DNA of 64,000 nucleotides from Variovorax sp. OK212. GTDB taxonomy: Bacteria; Pseudomonadota; Gammaproteobacteria; Burkholderiales; Burkholderiaceae_C. Position numbers and translations under genes: made by a program. Positions 27,401 through 35,267 of this stretch are shown here, piece by piece. The stretch spans positions 1 to 64,000 of the forward strand of contig NZ_FOLP01000024.1 of NCBI RefSeq assembly GCF_900112425.1, in the 5' to 3' direction. The notes below the pieces were generated by a model. It had not been told where the DNA came from. It ran no database searches and worked only from the letters and a program-made list of their open reading frames with translations. Every line of letters begins with the position of its first letter. Positions within the stretch are counted from its first letter, which is position 1.

Positions 27401-28293
27401 TTCGGAACTCTGGCATACCTCAGTTGGTCCTGCGGAATTGCAAACGTCTTATCGAGCACATCCGCGTAGCGCGGGGCATCGTTATCCCAGTCACTCCAAA
27501 GGACCTGGCGGTCCAAGACTCGATGAGCGGCCTCACGGCAGTAGCGCATCTCCGTTGGCGCCCAGGCCGTGTCCCATCTGCAGGCACCGCCGAGGACGTC
27601 GCACCACGCAGACCACTCCAAGAAGGCGCGGTCGACAGCTCCAGCCTCCACCTCCGGCACGGTCGGTGAACCACCGACCTCATTCACTTCAGGAGGCGCC
27701 CCCCCCATTTCATTGCCACTGTTGTCCTCTGAGCAAGGTTGCGGCTTTGGGCACAGTCGTTCCCACAGTCGCCCCGCAAGCCAGTCCGAGTCTTTAGTAG
27801 GAATGCGCCGGTCGAGCCGGTCCTCAACCGATATCTTGGCTGCAAGCGCTTGGGCGCTTGGAGGCGGCGTGGCGGTCCTCGCGACGAGCCGCGCTTTGCC
27901 AAGCCCAGTCAGAAAGGTCTTTGCACTTGGGCTCGGGTAGGTGATGTGCGAGAACGTACCTCGAGGCGTGCTCTGCATCCTCCAGCGGCCGCCATCGAAG
28001 AGTATCCAGCCCAAACTCACGAGGTCGTCGAACGTCGGACCGCCGTCTGCAATGCGCTGCGCCGATTCGTCCCAGTTCTTGGCAACGTCTTCTGCGCCGC
28101 CCGGATACTCTAATCTGTAGTGCTGACTGAACTCGAGAAGGCTCAGTTCATCGACCATCCCGTCATGCCCGAAAGTGGGACGCAAGTGCGGCGACCGATA
28201 TAACCAACGCTCGAACATCTGCCTCAGTACGAGGCGAACCTGTGCCGGCGCCCACATGCCCTCGAGCGGACGCACCTCTTCGAATCCTGCCAC
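24475..28293 (-). CDS. Large (1,272 aa) protein with C-terminal H-NS DNA-binding domain, function unknown
   Basis: The start is GTG at 28,293 behind a very strong AAGGAGGAG site. The first ~200 residues look globular (winged-helix-like segment DDLVSLGWILFDGGRWRMQS). Residues ~250-1050 are almost all helical with repeat-like character, including TPR-like stretches (SLLANRGLLLLALQRPDDAL). A mixed domain follows near 1100-1210, with LSIYEALVCSGLDRTTIKEH. The last ~40 residues form an H-NS DNA-binding box (YRDDAGNSWTGIGRRPRWLK). At DNA level this tail is clearly homologous to the 3' ends of the two hns genes in the same orientation, so it was probably acquired by recombination. I do not recognise the main body. 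The tail implies a DNA-associated scaffold or effector. Confidence 0.7.
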   Translation of the reverse strand: MAGFEEVRPLEGMWAPAQVRLVLRQMFERWLYRSPHLRPTFGHDGMVDELSLLEFSQHYRLEYPGGAEDVAKNWDESAQRIADGGPTFDDLVSLGWILFDGGRWRMQSTPRGTFSHITYPSPSAKTFLTGLGKARLVARTATPPPSAQALAAKISVEDRLDRRIPTKDSDWLAGRLWERLCPKPQPCSEDNSGNEMGGAPPEVNEVGGSPTVPEVEAGAVDRAFLEWSAWCDVLGGACRWDTAWAPTEMRYCREAAHRVLDRQVLWSDWDNDAPRYADVLDKTFAIPQDQLRYARVPKKAPPRTLVSRVDWLKWPEVEHLMMERLDASTVSFAFGLLCSELEKTDIGPGVKAAAAAVLTFAADHPMALQLFLFKVDAAPALLVDVLMHQRAACLGAKLVIEWRPSPGQFSDRNVVREAQTKVFAVQDALSLLAHHLDEGTLDLEECASLVTWCYDSAAGNRKAVADPRKPIGRQLLEMVAKEAEELQSAVLQHLVNQANYENNVPRARFAGVLEGLRRLSNTPCLDALPIIALYSKFARDLHLDWTDVPSLSAKQAAQLVATAFAQAASDLNELLVPFDSAKLLREAPDDERPSLRSSIAKTLRAHVRLLARAVAGWPDGAVPSELCDAFLRLISRSVIEHTEKGRVGALTDRYSPSLYLGREEGSPAQDLTAAWRRLDPSRQSILLQALAHSDDPVLLAEVCQHLPAAAKPSIQTRLRELRPGEASELWTWPELQQRVASLLVAGEYGLAREHLDEAEENLDRAPSQFRLGLFGLGLQLLLKERNWIALDGAVVPSALDAPTMRQAHDQLDFYKATSQLLRPNGNLADARIVLQRLAARPGAASAYKENVFAVALQQLLGPSLHPLTGADKATGESLLTEINAAVDADQKFSTSSLLANRGLLLLALQRPDDALRSVAACRQEGRSPELELVAVLAKYEMGLRDEAMAMLDVAIEEFGSDEQLLALKNDLQAGEATSSIASVSVVVDPISSIRAALQLLTELQPSQVGELLGPPGRGLRGYLVRQVSRAVAALQHMAPILRDRKNPENEARFEDDLNTAVREVLGASLATIKWDVADQSRGGTTENGNPGERDAVIRVSGQELSIYEALVCSGLDRTTIKEHFDKLLKYGLCDIYFHVIYSYAKPVKPLLDYVREMLENEVPHGLTYLSCEILEPSDCETSGYIATYRVDHRDVAVAFLVADLHVSRPSMEPSEKIETPRKSKGIPARNRVATTYRDDAGNSWTGIGRRPRWLKEALQAGKTLEQLAVTGA

Positions 28294-28656
28294 GACTCCT
28301 CCTTTCTAGTATCCCTGCTGTGCATGCTACGCCACGACGCCACCGTATCTCGGCAAGTGACGGGGCTCACCGCCGTGTTGGTCAAGAGTTCAACCCCTTC
28401 GCGAAGCTTCTGGGATGCGCCGGACAGGCCATCCAACTGGATGACCCGCTCGTCTTGGTCGTCACCGCCTACCTAGTGAACGTCAGCACGTTCGAGCTAA
28501 GCTTGCCGAATTGCTGTGAGGGACTTTCGTCGTGTATGCGCCGGGTCAGTTGCTCGACGCGCTACGGCAATTCGGCAAGCCCTCGCCGCGCCGCAGAGGT
28601 CTAAGAAGAGCCGCACGACTGGGCCCATGCCGAATGGCCGGTTCGGATGACCGACC
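28294..28656. other. Noncoding gap with a 14-bp inverted repeat
   Basis: GCTTGCCGAATTGC at 28,501-28,514 is matched in inverted form at 28,567-28,580, giving perfect 14-base arms around a 52-base loop. This could be a remnant of a small mobile element or a binding region. No supported coding frame is present. Confidence 0.45.
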
Positions 28657-29190
28657 TCACGCCCCCGTTGCTGCCAATTGCTCCAGCGTCTTCCCTGCGG
28701 CCAACGCCTCCTTCAGCCAACGAGGCTTAGGGCCGAAACCGGACCACGTGTTTCCAGCCTCATCGCGATACGCCGTAGCAATGCGCTTTTTCGCAGGCAC
28801 GCCTTTGGCCTTCTTGGGCGTCTTCTCTGCTTTCGGCGCCTTCCCTGCCTTCACCGGCGCGGTCCCGCTTGACGAGGCGAAGTCCTCGAGCGACCTGCCA
28901 GCAGCAAGCGCATCACGCAGCCAACGTGGACGCGGACCACGGCCGCCCCATGTGTTGCCAAGGCCGTCGGAGTACGCCGGAGCGCTTTTGCCGCCCGTCT
29001 TCAGCGTCTTGGCAGTCGACTTCTGCGACTTACCGCCGTATCCGAGTTGCTCTGCTGTCAGGCCGTAGTGCGCGACTGCTTCCCTGATGCGAGCAACGAC
29101 GCCATCGACTTCTTGAGCTCGAAGTTCGTCTGCCTGGCGCTGAAGCGCTTCGATTTGCTTCTGGATTTGAGCGTAACTTTTTTGTGCCAT
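28657..29190 (-). CDS. H-NS-family nucleoid protein with two C-terminal DNA-binding domains (copy 2)
   Basis: This 177-residue protein is almost identical to copy 1 at 2,382-2,915 over the first ~90 residues, including long runs of identical DNA. It diverges mildly in the linker (GTAPVKAGKAPKAEKTPKKA) and the last domain (AYRDEAGNTWSGFGPKPRWL). The coiled-coil start and the tandem H-NS boxes are intact, so both copies look functional. The identical orientation and ~26 kb spacing make the pair a substrate for deletion of everything between them. Its expected role is xenogeneic silencing of the surrounding island, including the divergent Qat operon. Confidence 0.88.
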   Translation of the reverse strand: MAQKSYAQIQKQIEALQRQADELRAQEVDGVVARIREAVAHYGLTAEQLGYGGKSQKSTAKTLKTGGKSAPAYSDGLGNTWGGRGPRPRWLRDALAAGRSLEDFASSSGTAPVKAGKAPKAEKTPKKAKGVPAKKRIATAYRDEAGNTWSGFGPKPRWLKEALAAGKTLEQLAATGA

Positions 29191-29501
29191 TGCAATACCT
29201 TCTTTGTGGGAGTGTAGGTCGTGACTTTAATACTGTTCGACGGAGTCTCGTTGTCAGAATCTGATGCTGCCGCGCAGCAACCATTGGTCCAAATCGAGCG
29301 CGTGAAGACCCTCGTATGACGAACTGGACACGCTGTTACAGTGACGCTATCAGCAGGCATTCGTCCTATAAGCATTGAGACCCGCGACTGTCGGTGACAG
29401 TCACCTTGGTTGTCGTTCGCGTAGGAGGCCGCATTCAAGGCGGGGTCGAGCAATAACTCGGCTCAACTGCAAATAACGATACTTCGGATGAGGAGGATTA
29501 A
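29191..29501. promoter_or_regulatory. Divergent region between hns copy 2 and qatA
   Basis: About 310 bases lie between the divergent starts. A small perfect hairpin, GACTGTC-GGT-GACAGTC, lies near 29,387-29,403. The qatA side ends with a strong AGGAGG site. Promoter elements for both genes should lie here, but I cannot define them exactly. Confidence 0.4.
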
Positions 29502-31382
29502 ATGTGGCATGACATCGAAGCCGAGGTTGACCTTCTTAACTTCGGCCTGGTCGCGAATGCAGCAGCGAATCTGATACGGGATGCCGGAGACACGCCGGTC
29601 ACCATTGGTATTTCTGGCGGTTGGGGCGCCGGAAAATCGACTCTGGTAAAGCTTGTGCGAGCTCACTTGGAGGATAGCGCCAAGAAGGACGGGAGGCACT
29701 CCTCATACATTCTGATGGAGTTTAACGCTTGGCTCTATCAAGGCTACGAAGACGCACGTCAAGCGTTGCTCCAAGCGGTTTCCGACCGCATTGTCGAGGA
29801 AGCGACGAAGCGGAAGAGCTTTCTCGATAAGGCGAAGGACTTTGCTAAACGCGTCAAACTCCTCAAGGTTGGACGAGTTGTCATGCCTGTTGTTACGCAC
29901 GTGGCCGTCGGAACTGTGGCAGCGGGGCCGCTCGGTGCCCTTTTCGGTGCCGTCAGTGGACTAGTGCAGGGCTTCAGCGATGAGGACAGGCGTGCGGAAG
30001 GACTGACGGCGGTCCAGGAGGCGTACGCAGAGCTCTCTCCAGAACTCAAAGATGTCATCGGCGAAAAGAAGGAATCGTCGCTGCCTAAGGAAATCGAAGG
30101 TCTGCGCAAAGCCTTCGCTGAGCTACTGGAGGAGCTGGAGGTCCACCTGGTTGTCTTCGTCGACGACCTTGACCGGTGCCTTCCGAATACTGCAATTGGA
30201 ACACTGGAAGCGATGAGGCTTCTGCTGCACGTCAAGCGGACGGCTTTTCTAATTGCCGCCGACGAAAGCATGATTCGCGGCGCGGTCCGAGCCCACTTCA
30301 AGGGTGTAGACATTGAGGAAGGACTTGTCACCAGCTATTTCGACAAGCTTATACAGATTCCGCTCAGAGTCCCGAGGCTGGGAGTCAACGAAGTAAAGGC
30401 ATATCTGGCGCTGCTTTTGACTGACCTTGCATCTAGGCAAGGCCGTCTTACGCCCGCTGTTCAATCACTGGGGCAGGACGCTGTACTAGAAAGGCTTAAG
30501 AAATCTTGGGAAAAGGGCATCTCGCGTGAGTTTCTGGATGAAGCATTTAAGCCAGAGAAGGCGAAAATTGCAAAAGAACTTGATATTGCCGACCAGTTAG
30601 CCCCCTTACTTGTGACATCGGCAGAGATTGCAGGCAACCCGCGGCTGATTAAGCGATTCCTCAACAATCTCATGATTCGACAGACCATCGCCAAGGCGAT
30701 GAGCATGCCGCTGGCTCTCGAAGAACTCATCAAGGTTCAGCTTTTTGAACGGTGCGCATCGAGCGCGGCGTTTGAGTTCCTAACGAAATCGGTCGCGTCA
30801 AGTCCAGACGGAAAGGCTGTGTTCCTGCAAGTCCTCGAATCGGCCGCGCAGACGGCTGAAAAGTACGAGCCGCCGCACGCTTCGTGGACGGGCGACTTCT
30901 ATGAGCAATGGGTCAAGCTGAACCCTCGGTTGGCGGACCAAGATTTGCGGCCAATACTGCACCTGAGTCGTGACCGGAGTTTGGGCCTGGCAGCCTATGA
31001 CGAGTTGTCAGCCGAAGCGAAGCAGCTCCTAGAGGCGACCATGGAGGCGACCGATGTGTCCAAGCTTTTGGTCAAGAAGCTGACTTCGCTCGGCGAGGGA
31101 GACGTCTCGCGAATACTTAATCGCGCAATCCGAAAGGCCCGAGAAGACCGGTGGGAGGTCGAAGACATCATTCGATGCCTCAACTGCACGGATGCACATC
31201 CGCAACTGGGTCTTCAACTTGTACCGGCGCTTTCCGAGATTCCAGGTAATAGGCGCGACCTGGCACTCTTGCCTTTGCTCAAGAACCGCCCTTGGGCGCG
31301 AGCCTTACTGCAGCAGTGGGAGGATGACCCCGAAACCAGTGCGAAATCGCGCCAGTATCTTCTAAAGCAAAAAGGGAGGTAA
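29502..31382 (+). CDS. qatA: KAP-family P-loop NTPase, QatA
   Basis: This 626-residue KAP NTPase has Walker A SGGWGAGKST at about residues 38-47 and Walker B VVFVDDLDRC near 217-226. A hydrophobic insert between them (VVMPVVTHVAVGTVAAGPLG, near residue 130) is the membrane-associated hairpin common in KAP proteins. The start is fixed by AGGAGGATTAA. Followed by QatB, a QueC-like protein and a TatD-like nuclease, it forms the four-gene Qat anti-phage system. It is the presumed ATP-driven regulator, and the insert suggests inner-membrane association. Confidence 0.88.
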   Translation: MWHDIEAEVDLLNFGLVANAAANLIRDAGDTPVTIGISGGWGAGKSTLVKLVRAHLEDSAKKDGRHSSYILMEFNAWLYQGYEDARQALLQAVSDRIVEEATKRKSFLDKAKDFAKRVKLLKVGRVVMPVVTHVAVGTVAAGPLGALFGAVSGLVQGFSDEDRRAEGLTAVQEAYAELSPELKDVIGEKKESSLPKEIEGLRKAFAELLEELEVHLVVFVDDLDRCLPNTAIGTLEAMRLLLHVKRTAFLIAADESMIRGAVRAHFKGVDIEEGLVTSYFDKLIQIPLRVPRLGVNEVKAYLALLLTDLASRQGRLTPAVQSLGQDAVLERLKKSWEKGISREFLDEAFKPEKAKIAKELDIADQLAPLLVTSAEIAGNPRLIKRFLNNLMIRQTIAKAMSMPLALEELIKVQLFERCASSAAFEFLTKSVASSPDGKAVFLQVLESAAQTAEKYEPPHASWTGDFYEQWVKLNPRLADQDLRPILHLSRDRSLGLAAYDELSAEAKQLLEATMEATDVSKLLVKKLTSLGEGDVSRILNRAIRKAREDRWEVEDIIRCLNCTDAHPQLGLQLVPALSEIPGNRRDLALLPLLKNRPWARALLQQWEDDPETSAKSRQYLLKQKGR

Positions 31383-31385
31383 GTG

Positions 31386-32213
31386 ATGGGAACTTCTACT
31401 TCCAGCGCAGGACCTGGTAGCGGTGTAAGCCTGGACCCGCCTTGGTTGGATGACGTTATCGCGGAGATTGGCACTGGAAACACTGTTCCGCCAGGTGACG
31501 GGGAGCCGCCGGCTCCGCCAGCCGGTGCAACGGGAACTGCGCCGCCCGCGAGATACGGTGATGCGCGGCGAGAGCTTGGCAAGTACGCCAGGAATGGAGA
31601 CACGCAGCATCTAGGAAATGCCATCGGGCACTACTCTCGCCGTGGAAGCGGTGGTGCAAGTGCGGCAGCCAGCCGAATGCGGGCCTCGACTCGTGCTGGG
31701 GCTGAGCTTTTCTCGTTTCTCAATTCCGTCAGCCAAGGTACATCTCCAGAGGCTCGTAAATGGATTGATGACTTGCGGGCAAGTAATCCTTCGGCCGAAG
31801 ACGTGGTGGACGCCATTGTTCGCGAACTGGCACCTCCGGGCGGCAGCGCCGATGAGGAGTCCTTCCGCGATTCGATGGGCCTCGCCTTGTCCGAATTGGT
31901 GAAGGATGACCCGACCATCGACTTGTTGGGCATGAGCGTCGACGACACTTGGGAGCTGATGAAGGGCTATCTTGCAGCCGAGGCCGCCAATCGGCTTTGC
32001 TTCGACTTGGGTCCCATTTTCGAGAGTTCACAGATTGACCCTAAGACTGCTGTCATACGCGAACGAGAAATGCGACGCTTTATCAAGAACGAGATTGGAA
32101 CGCATGTCGACATGCTTCGAGGCACCAGCTCAAATCCAACGCGTGGGCAGCTCGACTCCATTCTCCAAGAATCGCTGAAGATGACCTTCGAACTCTTTGA
32201 GGCAGACCTATGA
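31386..32213 (+). CDS. qatB: QatB
   Basis: This protein of 275 residues sits between qatA and qatC. It has a Gly/Pro-rich flexible N-terminus (PPGDGEPPAPPAGATGTAPP) and a helical C-terminal half (ALSELVKDDPTIDLLGMSVD). It has no known catalytic motif, which matches the family: QatB is defined by its position and is required for defence. The ATG at 31,386 is preferred over the GTG one codon before it. Its stop overlaps the qatC start (ATGA), so translation is probably coupled. Confidence 0.8.
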   Translation: MGTSTSSAGPGSGVSLDPPWLDDVIAEIGTGNTVPPGDGEPPAPPAGATGTAPPARYGDARRELGKYARNGDTQHLGNAIGHYSRRGSGGASAAASRMRASTRAGAELFSFLNSVSQGTSPEARKWIDDLRASNPSAEDVVDAIVRELAPPGGSADEESFRDSMGLALSELVKDDPTIDLLGMSVDDTWELMKGYLAAEAANRLCFDLGPIFESSQIDPKTAVIREREMRRFIKNEIGTHVDMLRGTSSNPTRGQLDSILQESLKMTFELFEADL

Positions 32214-33496
32214 CAAAGGTTCTCTGCGCACCCAAAGACCTAATTCCAATACTGCGCGAACGTGGAACTAACTATGTTTCGATGTATGCCCATGACGGAC
32301 TGCCAGACGTCAGCACGGTGGGCACGTCGCTCATTGATGACATCAAGCGTGCGGGCATTGCACCCAGCGCCAGGAGCTGGGATTTCTTATCCTTAGCACT
32401 CGCTGTCAATGCTGCTGACCATGCGGTGGAGCGCAATGTGTCTGCCGACGGCTGGACCAGGACCATCGAACTGGAGGTTGCCCTGTATGAGCCTGAACCA
32501 TTTCAGCAGTTGACAGCCGAAATTCAACAAGCGCTACGCTTCCTGACTGGAGATTTCTGGCAGTTGCGCTTCGTCGAAGGCGGTTACCCCCCACCAAACC
32601 CTCGGCAGCGTGTAATTCATGATGCGGACTGCGTATCGCTTCTTTCCGGTGGGTTGGACAGCCTAATTGGCGCGCTCAACCTTGCGGCGCAAGGACGTTC
32701 CCCCATCTTCGTCTCGCATATCGCGAAGGGCGATTCGGATACCCAAGTGTTGTATGCACGAACTCTAGGAGGAGGAGAGCGCCATCTGCAGTGGAATCAG
32801 AACATCTGGTTAAAGCCGCAGCGTGACGGTGAAGGTTCGACGCGTGGCCGGTCCATTGTCTTCTTCGCGTTCGCAGCGTTAGCTGCAGACAGCCATGCGG
32901 ACGGCACGGATGTCGAATCGGTCGAGGTCTTCGTGCCGGAGAATGGGCTTATCAGCTTGAACGTTCCACTGAACGCTGGGCGGGTGGGCAGCCTAAGCAC
33001 AAAGACCACGCACCCGGTGTTCATGCAACGCCTGCAATCCATCTGGACTCAGCTGGGCATTCCCGCAAGCCTGCAGCTGCCCTACGCTGCGCAGACAAAA
33101 GGCGAGATGATGGCGACCTGCCTCGACCAAGAAGGCTTGGCGAACTTGGCAGGTAGGTCCACAAGTTGTGGACGGTACGCCGTATTCGGGTTAAGGCATT
33201 GTGGTCGTTGTGTGCCCTGCATGGTGAGACGGTCCGCCTTTCTGCGCTCTGGCATCGCGGACACCACAGCGACGTATGTCCACGCCGATTTGAAGGCTGC
33301 GCAACCTGACCGCCCTCCCAACGATGTGGCCGCGGTAGCAGCTGCTGTGCTCAAGGTTGAACAGGATGGCGTTCGCGCCTTGACAGCAGGGCAGTTTGCT
33401 TTTGCTGCGCCAACTCGTCGAACAGATTTCGAAGGTGTCGTAGAACGCGGACTGAAGGAGCTGGGCGTGCTACTACGACAACACCGTGTCCTGTGA
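32210..33496 (+). CDS. qatC: QueC-like ATP-pyrophosphatase, QatC
   Basis: This 428-residue protein has the PP-loop SLLSGGLDSL near residues 143-152 and a C-terminal zinc-type Cys cluster (CGRYAVFGLRHCGRCVPC, about 320-337), both hallmarks of QueC. Housekeeping QueC is about half this size and makes preQ0. The extra ~130-residue N-terminus and the qat neighbours mark it as QatC. Its enzymology likely parallels nitrile or amide formation by QueC on an unknown substrate, possibly a protein. The four-base overlaps at both ends indicate one operon. Confidence 0.88.
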   Translation: MTKVLCAPKDLIPILRERGTNYVSMYAHDGLPDVSTVGTSLIDDIKRAGIAPSARSWDFLSLALAVNAADHAVERNVSADGWTRTIELEVALYEPEPFQQLTAEIQQALRFLTGDFWQLRFVEGGYPPPNPRQRVIHDADCVSLLSGGLDSLIGALNLAAQGRSPIFVSHIAKGDSDTQVLYARTLGGGERHLQWNQNIWLKPQRDGEGSTRGRSIVFFAFAALAADSHADGTDVESVEVFVPENGLISLNVPLNAGRVGSLSTKTTHPVFMQRLQSIWTQLGIPASLQLPYAAQTKGEMMATCLDQEGLANLAGRSTSCGRYAVFGLRHCGRCVPCMVRRSAFLRSGIADTTATYVHADLKAAQPDRPPNDVAAVAAAVLKVEQDGVRALTAGQFAFAAPTRRTDFEGVVERGLKELGVLLRQHRVL

Positions 33497-34227
33497 TTGA
33501 CTTCCACTCCCACCTTGACCTGTACCCAAACGGTTTGGAGCTGGCACGCGAAGTCAACATACGCAACGAATTCACCCTCGTCGTCACCACAAGTCCTCGC
33601 GCTTACCACGCTACATCACGGGTTTTCGCCGGGCTACAAAACATCAAGGTAGGACTGGGACTGCATCCGGAGGTGGCTGAACCTAAGGCGACCGAAGTTG
33701 ATGCGCTGGTCGGTGGCGTGACGAGTGTGCGCTTTATCGGAGAGATTGGGCTTGACGGCTCTCCGCGATTCCGTAAGACCATGGACCTGCAAGAGCGAAT
33801 CTTTCAAGCCGTCCTTGATGAATGCAAACGTCAAGGTGGAAGAATCATCAGCATCCATTCGAGGGGCGCTGCATCGCGCGTTATCGAGTTGATTGCGAGG
33901 GCTGGCGCATTGGGATTTCCAGTTCTGCATTGGTTCTCTGGTGGACTGGCCGAGCTCCAAGCGGCGGCACGACTTGGTTGCTGGTTCAGCGTCGGTCCGG
34001 CGATGCTTGCTAGCGAAAAGGGGCGCGCGCTGGCGGCGAGGATGCCCTTGAACCGAGTGCTTCCTGAAACCGATGGCCCTTTTGCCATGCATAGGGGAGA
34101 AGTCCTTAAACCCTGGGATGCCTGGAGCGTGTGCGGCATTCTGGCCGACCTTTGGGCCGTGCCTATTACTGATGTTGAACAGCAGTTTCGCAGCAACCTT
34201 GAGCAGTTGCTATTTAATCGGTCTTGA
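33493..34227 (+). CDS. qatD: TatD-family metal-dependent hydrolase, QatD
   Basis: This 244-residue TatD-like protein carries the metal ligands HSHLD at the N-terminus, GLGLHPE near 56, GEIGLDG near 78, SIHSRG near 119, LHWFSG near 142 and PETDGP near 194. TatD proteins are Mg-dependent DNases; in Qat this member is the predicted nuclease effector. GTG at 33,493 overlaps the qatC stop. It is the last gene of the operon, about 310 bp before the next well-supported start. Confidence 0.87.
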   Translation: MIDFHSHLDLYPNGLELAREVNIRNEFTLVVTTSPRAYHATSRVFAGLQNIKVGLGLHPEVAEPKATEVDALVGGVTSVRFIGEIGLDGSPRFRKTMDLQERIFQAVLDECKRQGGRIISIHSRGAASRVIELIARAGALGFPVLHWFSGGLAELQAAARLGCWFSVGPAMLASEKGRALAARMPLNRVLPETDGPFAMHRGEVLKPWDAWSVCGILADLWAVPITDVEQQFRSNLEQLLFNRS

Positions 34228-34536
34228 CGCGATGGGACCGGGTATGGGTTGACCGAAGTTCGGTTGTCAGCATTCGGTCAATGGCGTATGGGGGCCCGGC
34301 TACCGACGGTGTACGTCGGCTCAGGGTCCGTTCTCGACGGTTGCGCGAACGGCAACGGTCGGCGGCGGATTCAACCGGTCGATGCAACACATTCGCTGAA
34401 CATTTCAGCAGGTGTATGGAAGCCGAGCGTTTTGTCAGAGGCAGCAAACGCCTTGAGCCAATTAGGCCGAGCCCCCGAGCCAGGACTCGTTGGTCGATAT
34501 AGGCGCTCCGGAAAATTCGATTTTGAGGTATTCGAT

Positions 34537-35184
34537 ATGGACATTCGTTCTGAGCGTTTGGCCTTTTGGTTCTTGCGGCTCAATGGCTTCCTTACCATTC
34601 CAAACTTCATCGTCCATCCCGAAGGGCCTCGCTTAGATGGCGCATTTCCGCAGCAGACGGACGTCGATGTACTTGGAGTTCGCTTCCCGTTTCGAGCCGA
34701 GAATCGTGCCCGCCCGATGGGCGACTTCGCGCTCTTTTTAGGCGAGCAGCGACGGCCAATGGTCGTGCTGTCGGAGGTCAAGACCGGTCGATGTGGCCTT
34801 AATGGGCCTTGGACCGACCCTAAGCGCGAGAACATGGAGAAGGTTCTGCATGCGGGAGGCTTTCGACCGGCGGAACAGGTCGATGACATCGCGCAGTCGC
34901 TCTATCGCTCCGGCATCTGGCAGGATGATGAACTCGTCATCCGTATCCTGTGCTTTGGCGCGGAGCATAACGCTGGAATCGGACGAAGCCATCCGGAGGT
35001 TCATCAGCTGCTTTGGCAGCAAGACGTGCTGCCATTTGTCTATCAACGCTTTTTCGAGTACAGGCTCGAGAAGCAGATGCACCACCAATGGGACGATGAT
35101 GTCAAGGAGCTCTTTGCTCACGTGAGGCAGTCTTCGAACGAAGCAGACTTTCTGCGCTCGGTGAGTGTCGCCGAACGAACGTGA
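34537..35184 (+). CDS. Putative PD-(D/E)XK-like nuclease downstream of Qat
   Basis: From the ATG at 34,537 (GAGG eight bases upstream) the protein has about 215 residues. The segment QQTDVDVLGVRFPF followed by VVLSEVKTG fits a D...E-X-K nuclease core, with Asp in DVDVLG and the Glu/Lys of SEVK. A conserved-looking C-terminus (DDDVKELFAHVRQSS) follows. The frame is open back to TTG at 34,249, but that extension has no ribosome-binding site and looks noncoding, so 34,228-34,536 is left as intergenic. It may be a restriction-like effector, either an accessory of Qat or part of a separate two-gene module with the next gene. Confidence 0.55.
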   Translation: MDIRSERLAFWFLRLNGFLTIPNFIVHPEGPRLDGAFPQQTDVDVLGVRFPFRAENRARPMGDFALFLGEQRRPMVVLSEVKTGRCGLNGPWTDPKRENMEKVLHAGGFRPAEQVDDIAQSLYRSGIWQDDELVIRILCFGAEHNAGIGRSHPEVHQLLWQQDVLPFVYQRFFEYRLEKQMHHQWDDDVKELFAHVRQSSNEADFLRSVSVAERT

Positions 35185-35267
35185 CCTGCCTGTCTTTGAC
35201 GGCGTCAAGGGAAAGCGACACTCTGGGAACGCAAGCGCGTGGCGACGGGTGAACCAGCGGGGACGCG

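Noticed and set aside
32210..33496. QueC for queuosine (preQ0) biosynthesis
   Set aside because: Too long, no queD/queE nearby, and placed in the exact qatABCD order.
33493..34227. Housekeeping TatD DNase
   Set aside because: Start overlaps qatC and the operon order fits QatD.
34249..34536. N-terminal extension of the nuclease-like gene after Qat
   Set aside because: TTG start without ribosome-binding site and noncoding-like composition; ATG at 34,537 has GAGG ahead.
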